A stretch of 64,000 bases of DNA, taken from contig CANNCZ010000001.1 in NCBI GenBank assembly GCA_947503275.1, forward strand, positions 310,001 to 374,000, given 5' to 3'. The position numbers and the translations under genes were made by a program. This document shows positions 53,208-63,153 of the stretch, piece by piece; the stretch's first letter is position 1, and the number at the start of each line of letters is the position of its first letter. The notes beneath the pieces are model-generated. The model was not told the origin of the DNA, ran no database searches, and saw only the letters and a list, made by a program, of their open reading frames with translations. The DNA comes from an uncultured Erythrobacter sp. (GTDB taxonomy: Bacteria; Pseudomonadota; Alphaproteobacteria; Sphingomonadales; Sphingomonadaceae).

Positions 53208-54086
53208 ATGGATGATTGGGATGACTACCGGTTGATTTTGGCACTCGCGCGCTCCGGCACTTTGCGGGCGGCGGCGGGCGAGTTAGGATTGACGCACACG
53301 ACCGTATCGCGTCGGCTTTCCACCCTTCAAGATGCGCGTGGGCAGCTGTTTGAAAAGACCCCGGATGGCTATGGTCCCACCGCTTTGGGCCGCGCCCTGA
53401 TTGATATTGCGGAGCAGATGGAGAGCTTGTCGCTAACCGGTGAGCGCCACCAACGCGCTTTAGATGATACGCTTTCGGGCACGATTACGTTGTCTTTGCC
53501 AGAGGCGATTGCGCAATATTTGCTGCTTGATGATTTGCTCGAATTTGCCGAATTGCACCCTCGGATCGATTTGCGTGTTGAGACGAGTTACCGCTTTGTC
53601 GATCTTGATCGGTCGGAGGCGGATGTGGTCGTTCGCGGCGCTCAGGAACCACCAGCGCACCTTGTGGGACGGCGGCTCTTTCCCAATTGCGTCACCTATT
53701 ATGGCAATCGCGATTACCTTGCAGCGACACCGCGCGATCAGCTGCGCTGGATAGCGCCCAGTCCAGAGGCGCGTACGCCAGGATGGCTGGACAAATCGCC
53801 TTTTCCCGATGCGCCCATTGCGATTGTTATCGACGACATCACGGCGCGGCACCGCGCCTTGGTAAAGGGATTGGGCCTAAGCCGAGGGGCGTGCTTTATG
53901 GCCGATCCAGAGGACGCGTTGATCCGTTTGGACGCGCGCCAGCCCGATCCGATACAGGATATTTGGGTGCTGACCCATCCTGACCTTAGAAATACGCCGC
54001 GCATTCGCGTGCTGATGGATTTCATCGCACAGGCAATGACGGAGAAAAAAGCGCTGGTTCTAGGTGATTTGGGACGCCTTAGCTAA
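53208..54086 (+). CDS. LysR-family transcriptional regulator
   Basis: A 292-residue protein with an N-terminal winged helix-turn-helix (YRLILALARSGTLRAAAGELGLTHTTVSRRLSTL, spanning residues about 7-41) and a C-terminal periplasmic-binding-like effector domain (about 90-280, GTITLSLPEAIAQYLL onward). It is divergent from the DUF1330 gene, the classic layout for a LysR regulator and its target. The effector is unknown. Confidence 0.92.
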   Translation: MDDWDDYRLILALARSGTLRAAAGELGLTHTTVSRRLSTLQDARGQLFEKTPDGYGPTALGRALIDIAEQMESLSLTGERHQRALDDTLSGTITLSLPEAIAQYLLLDDLLEFAELHPRIDLRVETSYRFVDLDRSEADVVVRGAQEPPAHLVGRRLFPNCVTYYGNRDYLAATPRDQLRWIAPSPEARTPGWLDKSPFPDAPIAIVIDDITARHRALVKGLGLSRGACFMADPEDALIRLDARQPDPIQDIWVLTHPDLRNTPRIRVLMDFIAQAMTEKKALVLGDLGRLS

Positions 54087-54102
54087 AGGCCTCTTTGACC
54101 GC

Positions 54103-55950
54103 TTAAGCCTCTTTCTTCTTGCGGTTCGCCTTCTTGCGCTCATGCGGGCAGAGCAGCGTTTTGCGCAAGCGGATCGATTGCGGGGTTACTTCGACCATTT
54201 CGTCGGTGTCGATATAGGCGATGGATTGCTCCAGGCTCATCCGGCGCGGCGGTGTCAGGCGGATGGCGTCATCCTTACCTGTTGAACGCACGTTAGAGAG
54301 CTGTTTGGCCTTCATCGGGTTAACTTCCAAATCGTCAGGCTTGGAATTCTCGCCGATCACCATGCCCTCATAGACCTTCATAGAAGCGCCCACGAACATC
54401 TCGCCGCGCTCTTCCAGCATGTTGAGCGCATAGGCGTTGCTCTCGCCGTCTCCGTTAGAGATCAACACGCCGTTGCTGCGGCCATCAATGGGACCTTTGT
54501 AGGCGTCGTATTTCTCGAACAGACGGTTCATAATGCCGGTGCCGCGTGTGTCGGACAGGAACTCGCCGTGATATCCGATCAGCCCGCGCGACGGGGCAGA
54601 GAAGGTAATGCGGGTTTTACCCACGCCAGAGGGGCGCATTTCGACCAAGTCGGCTTTGCGCTTTTGCATCTTCTCAACGACAGTGCCGGAATGTTCGTCA
54701 TCGACGTCGATAACAACGGTTTCGAACGGTTCTTGGCGCTTGCCATCTTCCTCGCGGAACAGGACGACTGGACGGCTAATGCCGAGTTCGAACCCTTCGC
54801 GGCGCATGGTCTCGATCAGAACGCCCAATTGCAATTCGCCGCGGCCAGCGACTTCAAACGCGTCTTTGTCGTCCGCTTCGGTGATGCGGATGGCGACGTT
54901 GGTTTCGGCCTCACGCATCAAGCGGTCGCGGATCATGCGGCTGGTGACTTTGCTGCCTTCGCGCCCGGCCAGGGGTGAGTCATTGACCGAGAAACGCATG
55001 GCGAGGGTAGGGGGATCAATCGGCTGTGCGGCGATAGGCTCTGATACAGAAGGGTCGCAGATCGTGTTGGACACGGTTGCTTTTTCAAGGCCAGCGAGCG
55101 CGATAATGTCGCCAGCTTGCGCCGTTTCAACCGGTACGCGGTCCAAGCCGTCAAAGCTCATAAGCTTGGTTGCGCGGCCAACTTCGACGACATTGCCGTC
55201 CATGTCGATTGCATGGATTGGGTCGTTGACGTTGACGGTGCCCGATTGCACGCGCCCTGTCAGAACGCGGCCCATGAAATTGTCGCGGTCAAGCAATGTG
55301 GCGAGGAAGCTGAACTTGCCTTCGGTGTCGAGACCCGGTGCGGGGACGTGGCTGGTGATCAGTTCGAACAACGGTGCCAATGTACCGTCGCGTGCGCTCT
55401 CATCATCGCTGGCATAGCCATCGCGGCCCGACGCCCACAATGATGGGAAATCGAGCTGCTCATCATTGGCATCGAGTGACGCGAACAGGTCAAACACTTC
55501 GTCGAGCACTTCTTGCGGACGGCCATCGGGACGGTCGATTTTATTGACGACAACGATGGGTTTGAGGCCGAGAGCCAGAGCCTTGCCAGTCACAAATTTG
55601 GTTTGCGGCATCGCCCCTTCGGCGCTGTCGACCAGCAGGATAACTCCATCGACCATAGAGAGGATGCGCTCCACCTCTGCGCCAAAGTCGGCGTGGCCGG
55701 GCGTGTCGACGATGTTGATGCGTGTGGTCTCGCCATCGGCACCTTCCCATTCGACGCTAGTGCACTTGGCAAGGATAGTGATCCCGCGCTCTTTTTCCAG
55801 ATCACCCGAATCCATGGCGCGCTCTTCAACCCGCTGGTTCTCTCGAAACGTACCCGATTGGCGGAAAAGCTGGTCCACCAGAGTGGTTTTTCCGTGGTCA
55901 ACGTGCGCGATAATGGCGATATTCCGCAAAGAAGAAGGCGCTTTGGACAT
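54103..55950 (-). CDS. typA: Ribosome-associated GTPase TypA/BipA
   Basis: A 615-residue translation-factor GTPase involved in ribosome assembly and stress growth. The G1 loop is [13 protein letters not shown]3 is DTPGHADFG, and G4 is NKIDRPD. The C-terminal domain [21 protein letters not shown] is diagnostic for TypA. The ATG at 55950 is used instead of the longer frame, since the family starts just before [10 protein letters not shown]. It ends 17 bases from the convergent LysR gene. Confidence 0.96.
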   Translation of the reverse strand: MSKAPSSLRNIAIIAHVDHGKTTLVDQLFRQSGTFRENQRVEERAMDSGDLEKERGITILAKCTSVEWEGADGETTRINIVDTPGHADFGAEVERILSMVDGVILLVDSAEGAMPQTKFVTGKALALGLKPIVVVNKIDRPDGRPQEVLDEVFDLFASLDANDEQLDFPSLWASGRDGYASDDESARDGTLAPLFELITSHVPAPGLDTEGKFSFLATLLDRDNFMGRVLTGRVQSGTVNVNDPIHAIDMDGNVVEVGRATKLMSFDGLDRVPVETAQAGDIIALAGLEKATVSNTICDPSVSEPIAAQPIDPPTLAMRFSVNDSPLAGREGSKVTSRMIRDRLMREAETNVAIRITEADDKDAFEVAGRGELQLGVLIETMRREGFELGISRPVVLFREEDGKRQEPFETVVIDVDDEHSGTVVEKMQKRKADLVEMRPSGVGKTRITFSAPSRGLIGYHGEFLSDTRGTGIMNRLFEKYDAYKGPIDGRSNGVLISNGDGESNAYALNMLEERGEMFVGASMKVYEGMVIGENSKPDDLEVNPMKAKQLSNVRSTGKDDAIRLTPPRRMSLEQSIAYIDTDEMVEVTPQSIRLRKTLLCPHERKKANRKKKEA

Positions 55951-56381
55951 TTTTCTCAAATTCTCATCATGGCCGGCCTGCATCATTAGTAGGGCCGGGG
56001 GTTATCTATGGTGTCGTGCGCCGAGTGCGCGCGAGGAAAGCAAGTGGAGCGCATATGCACCATGCAGGTCGACGCTACGGAAAGCTCCGCAAGCGCCTGT
56101 TACGTGTTGCAATGCACCATTTTGGCAGGTTCGCTGCGCCGCCTAGCGCAGCGTGGCCAAGGCGGCAAGTAAAGACGCAAGTAAGGACGGTCACAACGCC
56201 TATGAGTGTGTGACTCAGTTGCAACATTGCCGCTCTCAACCACGCATTTGTGCGGGTTGGCAGCTTGTCGTGTTTACAACATACGCCTAACACAAATGCC
56301 AATCGTTGCCTTTCATGGACGCATCTGGGGATGCGAATAAGTCCAGGGAGGCGCTCGATGCTATTGAGGAGAGGACATCCC
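55951..56381. other. 431-base intergenic region before the TonB receptor gene
   Basis: Between the divergent typA and TonB-receptor starts. It contains a tandem 12-base direct repeat with one mismatch (CAAGTAAAGACG then CAAGTAAGGACG, 56166-56189) and two copies of ATGCACCAT (near 56053 and 56112). Small open frames there lack ribosome-binding sites and family resemblance. It presumably holds the receptor promoter. Confidence 0.5.
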
Positions 56382-58961
56382 ATGCGTTCCAAAGTTTCCG
56401 GCACTGCCGGGTCGTATCGTTTCACCCTACTGGCTGGTGCAGCCGTATTTGCGGTTAGCGCGCCTAGCGTCGCTTTCGCCCAGGATGCAGACGAACCTGC
56501 CTTGCCAGAGGTCCCAGAGGCCAGCAATCAGATCATCGTTACCGCGTCTAAGCGCGAGCAAACACTGCAAGAGACGCCAATTTCGGTTTCTGTGACCACC
56601 GGCGAAACTCTTGAGAACGCGCAAATCCGCGACGTGCTCGACTTGCAAACTGTGACCCCGTCATTGCGGGTTAGCCAACTTCAAACATCATCTGCTTCGA
56701 CTTTCATCATTCGCGGTTTCGGTAACGGCGATAACAACTTTGGTATTGAGCCATCGGTTGGTGTCTTCATCGACGGCGTGTTCCGTTCACGCTCCGCTGC
56801 GGCATTGGGCGATCTTCCTAATGTTCAACGCATCGAGGTTCTGAACGGCCCGCAATCGACATTGTTCGGCAAAAACGCGTCGGCCGGCGTTATCTCGGTT
56901 GTTACCCGTGAGCCTCAGTTTGATTTTGGCGGCAGCGTTGAGGCCGTATACGGCAACTTCAACACAGTCGTTTTGAAAGCGGACGTCACTGGCCCGATCA
57001 CCGACAACATCGCATTCTCGCTGGATGGGAATTATCAGCGCCGCGATGGTTATTCGACCATCGTCAACCTCGATGAAGAGCAAAACAACCGCGACCGTTA
57101 TTCGGTCCGTGGTCAGCTTTTGATCGAACCAACACCGGATTTCAAAATCCGCGCAATTGTCGACTATTCGGAAATTGATGAGGTTTGCTGCCAAGTTGGT
57201 ACGCTTGTCTCTGGTCCAGTTTCCGGCGCTATTAACGCAGTAGGCGGTCAAATTGGTTCGGCCGATACGTTCTTCGACCGCGAAGCTTTCTTGAACTTTG
57301 TGCCGACCAACCAGGTCGAAAACTACGGTGCCTCGATCCAGATGGATTATCAGGCTGGTCCACTCTCGTTCACATCGATCACGGCCTATCGCGAGCTGCG
57401 TAACTTCTTCCTGTCGGACATCGATTACACCAGCGCATCTATCGCGACGGAAACTCGCGATCAGGCGGTTGATACCTTCACTCAGGAATTCCGGGTTACG
57501 TCAGATTTCGACGGTCCGATCAACTTCCTGCTTGGTGGCTACTATTTCGACGAGAAGATCTCGCAAGACAGCGCGATCCAGAACGGCAGTCAAATCCGCG
57601 ACGTTTTCGAACTGCTGACGCCAACAGGTCCAGGTACGTTTAACGGCGTTGAGGCGGCACTGGGGTTGGATCAGGAGAGCATTTTCCTGACGCCGCTTCT
57701 GTCCGAAGAAACCTTCCGTATGGAGAACACTTCGTACTCAATCTTTGGTACTGTTGATTTCGAACCGGTCGACGGTCTCGTTATCACGGGTGGCTTTAAC
57801 TACACCGATGATTCCAAGGATTTTGCCCTAAGCCAAATCAGCCCTGATCCACTGGGTCAGGTAAACTTGGTTGATGCCTTCATCACTGGTGCGACTGGCG
57901 GTACAGTCACCACTCGTGATCAGTTCCAGGCTCTGCCGCAGGCCAATCAGGATGCGCTGCTCGCTGCTGCGCTTGATCCGACGGTCAACCCGCTGCTTGG
58001 TCTGGCGGCGTTCCAATTCCAGCCACCATTCCTCACCGTTCCAAACGCTGTCGAAGATGGCCGGACAAATGATGACGAACTGACATATCTGTTGCGCGTT
58101 GCGTATCAGGTGTCGAACGAAGTCAACGTCTATGCCAGCTACGCAACCGGCTTTAAGGCAAGCTCGGTTAACCTGTCGCGTGACAGCCGTCCTTCGGGCA
58201 CGGACTTCATTGCAGGACCAGGCGGATCGACCTTTGCTGCGCCATCATCGCCAATTCTTGACGCTGGTCTGGCCATTCCAAACCTCAGCTCGGGAACACG
58301 CTTTGCTGGTCCAGAGGATGCGGAAGTCTATGAAATCGGCTTGAAAGCACAGTGGGAAGGCTTTGGCTTTAACCTCGCTTTGTTCGACCAGACGATTGAT
58401 GGTTTTCAAAGCCTCGCCTTCACCGGCACCGGCTTCGCTCTGCAAAATGCGGGTAGTCAGTCGGTTACTGGTATGGAGTTTGATGCAACCGTGGTCCCAA
58501 CCGATGGCTTGGTTCTGACATTTGCGCTGACTTACCTTGATCCGCTCTTCGATGACTTCCCAGGCAGTGTTCTGGGCGATCTGAGCGGCGTGCGTCCGGC
58601 CGGTATCCCGGAAATCTCAATCGCGACCAGCGCGACCTACACGCATGAATGGGATAGCGGTACGCAGCTTATCTCACGCATCGATTACAATCATGAAAGC
58701 AACACGCCGATCAATAACGGTCTGCCGACTTTCAATGCGGGTCTGGGCAACACTCAGATTTTCGACCGCGAAGTGAACCTTGTGAACACATCTGTGACGC
58801 TGCGTTTGAACAACGGCCTCGAAGTGGGCGCGTTCGCGCGTAACCTGCTCGATGATCAGTTCATCACCACAGTGTTTGATGGGGTTGCACAGGCGGGTAC
58901 GGTTTCGGGTTACCCGAACCAGCCACGCACTTATGGCGGCGTCGTACGCTTCAAGTTCTGA
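56382..58961 (+). CDS. TonB-dependent outer-membrane receptor
   Basis: An 859-residue outer-membrane receptor. The signal peptide ends near AFAQ (residue 34). The TonB box is IIVTASKREQ (about 51-60), followed by the plug domain (TFIIRGFGNGDNN, IEVLNGPQSTLFGKNASAG) and a 22-strand barrel ending in a C-terminal Phe (VVRFKF). This style is typical of sphingomonad receptors for carbohydrates or complex organics rather than siderophores, which is inference. Two starts fit: ATG 56382 after GAGGAGAGG, and ATG 56358 after AGGGAGG. Confidence 0.94.
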   Translation: MRSKVSGTAGSYRFTLLAGAAVFAVSAPSVAFAQDADEPALPEVPEASNQIIVTASKREQTLQETPISVSVTTGETLENAQIRDVLDLQTVTPSLRVSQLQTSSASTFIIRGFGNGDNNFGIEPSVGVFIDGVFRSRSAAALGDLPNVQRIEVLNGPQSTLFGKNASAGVISVVTREPQFDFGGSVEAVYGNFNTVVLKADVTGPITDNIAFSLDGNYQRRDGYSTIVNLDEEQNNRDRYSVRGQLLIEPTPDFKIRAIVDYSEIDEVCCQVGTLVSGPVSGAINAVGGQIGSADTFFDREAFLNFVPTNQVENYGASIQMDYQAGPLSFTSITAYRELRNFFLSDIDYTSASIATETRDQAVDTFTQEFRVTSDFDGPINFLLGGYYFDEKISQDSAIQNGSQIRDVFELLTPTGPGTFNGVEAALGLDQESIFLTPLLSEETFRMENTSYSIFGTVDFEPVDGLVITGGFNYTDDSKDFALSQISPDPLGQVNLVDAFITGATGGTVTTRDQFQALPQANQDALLAAALDPTVNPLLGLAAFQFQPPFLTVPNAVEDGRTNDDELTYLLRVAYQVSNEVNVYASYATGFKASSVNLSRDSRPSGTDFIAGPGGSTFAAPSSPILDAGLAIPNLSSGTRFAGPEDAEVYEIGLKAQWEGFGFNLALFDQTIDGFQSLAFTGTGFALQNAGSQSVTGMEFDATVVPTDGLVLTFALTYLDPLFDDFPGSVLGDLSGVRPAGIPEISIATSATYTHEWDSGTQLISRIDYNHESNTPINNGLPTFNAGLGNTQIFDREVNLVNTSVTLRLNNGLEVGAFARNLLDDQFITTVFDGVAQAGTVSGYPNQPRTYGGVVRFKF

Positions 58962-58985
58962 TCCTGCTTTAGGATCACACCTGAG

Positions 58986-59023
58986 AAAAGGGGGCCTCGC
59001 CAGAGATGGTGGGCCCCCTTTTT
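58986..59023 (+). terminator. Intrinsic terminator after the TonB receptor gene
   Basis: AAAAGGGGGCC (58986-58996) pairs with GGCCCCCTTTTT around a 13-base loop; the T-run follows. It is a convincing factor-independent terminator. Confidence 0.92.
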
Positions 59024-59119
59024 CGTGCGCGCTGTTCAGACAATGGGTCCGGGGCATTGCTATGATTGGTAAAGTGTGGTGCGCTGAACGCCACTTTTGA
59101 TGACCAGAGGGGATACACG

Positions 59120-59530
59120 ATGGAATGGATGATCATGCCGCTGAAACGCTACGCCGATTTTTCGGGGCGTTCCCGGCGGCAGGAATATTGGATGTTCGTG
59201 CTATTCCAAGTTCTTGTCCTAGTCGCGATGGGCGTTGTCATTGGGATTATTGGGGCGGCTGGGTCCGGTGGTGCAATGGACACAATCGGCGGGATCATCA
59301 TTTTACTGTTCGTATTGATTTATTTGGGTTTGTTCGTAGTTCCGATGCTGGCCGTGCAAGTCCGCAGATTTCATGATCAGGATAAATCTGGCTGGTTCAT
59401 CTTGCTTAGCTTTGTTCCGGCTGTTGGTGGGATCATCATGTTGGTTTTCATGTGTCTCGAAGGGACACACGGGCCAAACCAATATGGCGAAGACCCCAAG
59501 GGTGCCGGAGCTGCTTCGACGTTTGATTAA
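59120..59530 (+). CDS. DUF805 membrane protein
   Basis: A 136-residue protein with three to four helices. The N-terminal signature RYADFSGRSRRQEYWMF and the later RRFHDQDKSGWFIL loop are characteristic of DUF805. ATG 59120 follows AGAGGGGA. The function is unknown. Confidence 0.9.
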   Translation: MEWMIMPLKRYADFSGRSRRQEYWMFVLFQVLVLVAMGVVIGIIGAAGSGGAMDTIGGIIILLFVLIYLGLFVVPMLAVQVRRFHDQDKSGWFILLSFVPAVGGIIMLVFMCLEGTHGPNQYGEDPKGAGAASTFD

Positions 59531-59547
59531 TCGTCGCAAGGAATGCT

Positions 59548-59588
59548 GAAAAGAGGGGGGCGGGCGCTAATGCTTCCGGCCCCTTTTC
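59548..59588 (+). terminator. Weaker intrinsic terminator after the DUF805 gene
   Basis: A GC-rich imperfect stem (AAAAGAGGGGGGCGGG with CCGGCCCCTTTT) around a CGCTAATGCTT-type loop, followed by TTTT and C. Mismatches make it less certain than the preceding one. Confidence 0.55.
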
Positions 59589-59735
59589 CTTTGCCATTAT
59601 GAAACGTCCACGCTTCTCTCCAATTTTGCGATTGCACGAGTGGAGGCGAATGTGCACTTTACCACCAACGCATCGACGGCGTGCGCAACGTTGCGCGCCT
59701 CTGGGACAGGTCGATGGTTCGTTGAGGGGACAATC

Positions 59736-60614
59736 ATGAAAGTTGATATTGGCCGAGTGTTTTCCAACACTTGGGAAATGATCAAGCAGCGTTTTTGGCT
59801 GCTTTTAGGGATGTGGGCGGTTTACCTCGGCATCCAGATCGTGTTCGGAATGGTGTTTGGCGGTATTCTTGGTGGCTCGATGTTCGCATTGGGTGCTGGT
59901 GCTGGTGGTCTTGACGATCCCGCGATGTTGGGTGGCCTCGGCATTGGCGTTATCTTGCTGATGATCATCTTCTACTTCGCCTACATAGTCCTGATGGTGG
60001 CGCAGCAATGTTCGATGACAGCGCTGGCGACGCCCATGTTCAAGCTGCGATTTGGCGAAGCGATCAAGGTTGGAGCCAAAGGCGGATTGACCTTTCTAGG
60101 CATCATTCTGGCATTCTTGGTCGCCTATTTCGCCTTTGCTATTGTCGCCGGGATATTTGTCGGCATCCTGTCGGTGATGGGTGAGACCGTTGCCGGGGTC
60201 ATGGGCGTTATTGTGGCGCTGTTGTTCTTGCCTGTGATCATTTTCCTCGCCATGCGCCTCTCGGTCTTGGTTCCGGTTGTGGCGGTTGACCGGGTGTTCA
60301 ACCCCATCACGGCGATCCAGAAGACATGGGCCATGACCAAAGGCAATGTGCTCGCGATCTTCGTGATCTACATCGTGGTTGGCATACTCGCGATGGTGTT
60401 GGTTGCACTGCCATTCGGCATGATCTTTGGCTCTATGGCGGCGATTGGAACAGGTGGTGATTCAGCAGGTGCGGTGGCTGCGATCTTTGGTTCGCTGTTT
60501 CTGTTTTTCCCGCTGTTTCTGGTGTATTCGATTGTGGCGATCACAATCGTTGCCTGCTTGCACAGCGAGTTGAGCGACACCGGTACACAGAGCGTCGAAG
60601 ATACGTTCGGCTAA
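59736..60614 (+). CDS. Multi-helix membrane protein (GDPD-membrane-domain/YciC-like)
   Basis: A 292-residue integral membrane protein with about six helices rich in Gly, Ala and Val (LLLGMWAVYLGIQIVFGMVF, GIGVILLMIIFYFAYIVLMV, VLAIFVIYIVVGILAMVLVA). VPVVAVDRVFNPITAIQKTWAMTKGN is typical of the glycerophosphoryl-diester-phosphodiesterase membrane-domain family. ATG 59736 follows GAGGGGA. The product ends two bases before the convergent permease gene. Function unknown. Confidence 0.7.
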   Translation: MKVDIGRVFSNTWEMIKQRFWLLLGMWAVYLGIQIVFGMVFGGILGGSMFALGAGAGGLDDPAMLGGLGIGVILLMIIFYFAYIVLMVAQQCSMTALATPMFKLRFGEAIKVGAKGGLTFLGIILAFLVAYFAFAIVAGIFVGILSVMGETVAGVMGVIVALLFLPVIIFLAMRLSVLVPVVAVDRVFNPITAIQKTWAMTKGNVLAIFVIYIVVGILAMVLVALPFGMIFGSMAAIGTGGDSAGAVAAIFGSLFLFFPLFLVYSIVAITIVACLHSELSDTGTQSVEDTFG

Positions 60615-60615
60615 C

Positions 60616-63153
60616 TCACAGCTCTCTTAGCGCTTGGGCGGGTTTTGCACGCAATAGCGGCAATGACCCGCCCAACGCGAAAGCGAGCACCATTACAAGG
60701 CCAAGGCCGAGCACGCTCAAGACGATGCCCCAATCGGGCAACCAGTCAAATTCGAACAATTGCGTGATAATCACCCAGCCAAGGCTCGATCCTAAAGCCA
60801 GTGCGACCAGCGCCAGCGCGCCCGCGATCAGGCCATATTCTGCCAATTGCAGCCCGAGGATTTGCCGCCGGCTCGCACCCAGCACGCGCAGGACCACCGT
60901 GTCATAAGTCCGCGCCGCCCGCGCCGCAGCAATCGCGCCCATCAAGACGGCGAGGCCTGCCAGCACAGCGACGGCCGCCGCAGCCAACGTCGCAAGGCCG
61001 ACTTGTTCGAGCAACTCGCGAGCCTGCACCAAAACCTCACCCACTTCGACCACGGAGCTGGAGGGGAACTCTTGCACCATCGCCCGCAGCAAATCACCGC
61101 GCGCGGCCATGTCGGCATCGTCGGGCAAGTCGATTGTGGCCGACAATTTGTGCGGCGCATCAGAAATGGCATTGCGGGAGAAGACAAGCGTGAAGTTAAA
61201 CCCCATCGTCTCCCAATCAATCTCACGCAAATTTGCGATCCGCACATCGCGTTGAGCACCCAATATGCCGATAGTCAGCATATCGCCGACCTCTAACCCT
61301 GCTGCCTCAGCAAATTGCGCGTCGATGGAGACGAGTGGCTCGCCATCATGTGTTTCGCTCCACCATTCGCCTTCGACGATCCGGCTGCCTTCGGGTGCGG
61401 TGTCGGCATAGGTGATGCCGCGTTCCCCGCGCAGTGCCCATGCACCGTCTGGGATTTCTTCAAGATCGGCGGTGCGCTGCATTTCGCCTTCGGGACCGAA
61501 CGCGAGGATCGCACCGCGCAAAGTGGGGACAGTGCGCAATTGCGCATCAGGGAATGGGGTTTTGACCAGCTCGGTAAAGCGCGCTTCGCCCTCTGGCGGG
61601 ACGTCTATGACGAAGTAATCTGGTGCCTCTTGCGGGACGCGGGTTTGGATATTGCCGTCAATCGCGCTTTGGATAGCCGCGAGCAGGACGAACGCCGCAA
61701 GGCCAAAGCCAAGCGCGGTCACCAGCGCCGATGTGGGCGCTCCCGGGCGGTAGATATTGGAGAGGGCCGAGCGCATGAGAGGATTGGCCGGGCGGGGTAG
61801 TTTGCGCGCCACATATTGCAACCCGAGGCCAAGCGCGGTGAGCAAGATCAAAGCACCGCCTGCTCCGAGCAAGAACCCGCCAGCCAACAAAGGTTGAGCG
61901 GTAGTCAGGATCGCCAATGCGCAGATCGCCAACAAGCCGATGCCTGTCGCCATCAAAGCGCGTTTGTCGCTTGCCAGCGGCACAATCCGGCTGCGCATTA
62001 AAGCCATGGCCGGGAAACTGCGCGCTCGCAGCAAAGGTGCAGCGGCAAATGCAAAGGCGACCAGCAAGCCATAAGCGCCTGCCAACATCAATGGAGCAGG
62101 CTCAATCACAAATCCGCTTTCCACCGGCAACAGCCCTTCCAAGGCGGCACCGAGCAGCGGCGTCACCAACACGCCTGTTGCCAAGCCGAGCGCACTACCT
62201 GCAATTGCCGCAACCGCGATTTGCAGCGCATAGATCCGCACAATATCGCGCGACGATGCGCCGAGCACTTTGAGCGTCGCGATGCTTGCGCGGCGTTGGT
62301 CGAGATAGGATGACACGCCGCCCGCAATACCGATCCCTGCGATCACCAATGCGGCGAGACCTACCAGCGTCAAGAAGTCGCTCATCTGGCGCACAAACCT
62401 ATCTGCGCCGGGGGACGCGCGGTCACGCGTGCGGAAATCGAACCCCGCATCGGGGAATGCTTCGGTGAGCGCCTCTTCAACCCCCTCAGGATCAGCAGCG
62501 GCGTCGTCGAAAGCGATGCGATACTTGCTTTGGAACAGTGATCCGGGCTGGATCAAACCCGCTTGCCCTGGAACGCTTTTGGCGACCAAAACGGTTGGGC
62601 CGAGCTGGAACCCTTCGGACAGGCGATCTGGTTCATTGGCGATAACGCCCGCCGCTCGCAGTTCTAACGTCCCCATGCGAAATGTATCGCCAACCGCGAT
62701 GTCGAGCCGGTCCAACGCCCCTTGCGCGAGATAAGCGTCATTCGCGCTCGGTGCGCCCGGTTCGCTGCCATCGGCGAGGGTGAAGCTGCCGAAAAGCGGC
62801 CATCTGTCGTCAATTGCCTTGAGCTCGACGGGAGCAGCTGCATCCTCGGTGCTGGCCATCGCCTGCATCCGGTATCCGCCCGAAAGCGTGCCGTATTCGC
62901 CAAGAGCGGTCAGTTCGTCTTCACTGAGGTCGCGCTGCCAAACCTCGACCTCAAGGTCGCCGCCCAGCAATTCCTGACCCGATGATTGCAGTTCGCGCTC
63001 AATCGAAGCCGTTAGCGTGCCAATCGCGGCCAAAGCAGCAGTGCCGAGGAATATGCACACCAACAACAAGCGCAGCCCGCGAAACCGCGCATTGAGATCA
63101 CGCCGGGCAATATGCCAAGCACCACCCCACGAAAGACCGTGAGCAGCGCTCAT
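60616..63153 (-). CDS. FtsX/LolCE-like ABC transporter permease
   Basis: An 845-residue inner-membrane permease with two FtsX-type four-helix halves and large extracytoplasmic domains: N-terminal helix (LLLVCIFLGTAALAAIGTL), DFLTLVGLAALVIAGIGIAGG and the repeated IVRIYALQIAVAAIAGSALG half, a central helix block and a C-terminal half (LATLAAAAVAVLAGLAVL). Such long fused permeases pair with an ATPase (here directly upstream) and export or extract lipophilic molecules or lipoproteins. Four-base overlap (ATGA) with the ATPase gene. Substrate unknown. Confidence 0.9.
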   Translation of the reverse strand: MSAAHGLSWGGAWHIARRDLNARFRGLRLLLVCIFLGTAALAAIGTLTASIERELQSSGQELLGGDLEVEVWQRDLSEDELTALGEYGTLSGGYRMQAMASTEDAAAPVELKAIDDRWPLFGSFTLADGSEPGAPSANDAYLAQGALDRLDIAVGDTFRMGTLELRAAGVIANEPDRLSEGFQLGPTVLVAKSVPGQAGLIQPGSLFQSKYRIAFDDAAADPEGVEEALTEAFPDAGFDFRTRDRASPGADRFVRQMSDFLTLVGLAALVIAGIGIAGGVSSYLDQRRASIATLKVLGASSRDIVRIYALQIAVAAIAGSALGLATGVLVTPLLGAALEGLLPVESGFVIEPAPLMLAGAYGLLVAFAFAAAPLLRARSFPAMALMRSRIVPLASDKRALMATGIGLLAICALAILTTAQPLLAGGFLLGAGGALILLTALGLGLQYVARKLPRPANPLMRSALSNIYRPGAPTSALVTALGFGLAAFVLLAAIQSAIDGNIQTRVPQEAPDYFVIDVPPEGEARFTELVKTPFPDAQLRTVPTLRGAILAFGPEGEMQRTADLEEIPDGAWALRGERGITYADTAPEGSRIVEGEWWSETHDGEPLVSIDAQFAEAAGLEVGDMLTIGILGAQRDVRIANLREIDWETMGFNFTLVFSRNAISDAPHKLSATIDLPDDADMAARGDLLRAMVQEFPSSSVVEVGEVLVQARELLEQVGLATLAAAAVAVLAGLAVLMGAIAAARAARTYDTVVLRVLGASRRQILGLQLAEYGLIAGALALVALALGSSLGWVIITQLFEFDWLPDWGIVLSVLGLGLVMVLAFALGGSLPLLRAKPAQALREL

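Noticed and set aside
56016..56213. 65-codon frame in the receptor upstream region
   Set aside because: No ribosome-binding site, biased basic composition and no family resemblance; probably chance.
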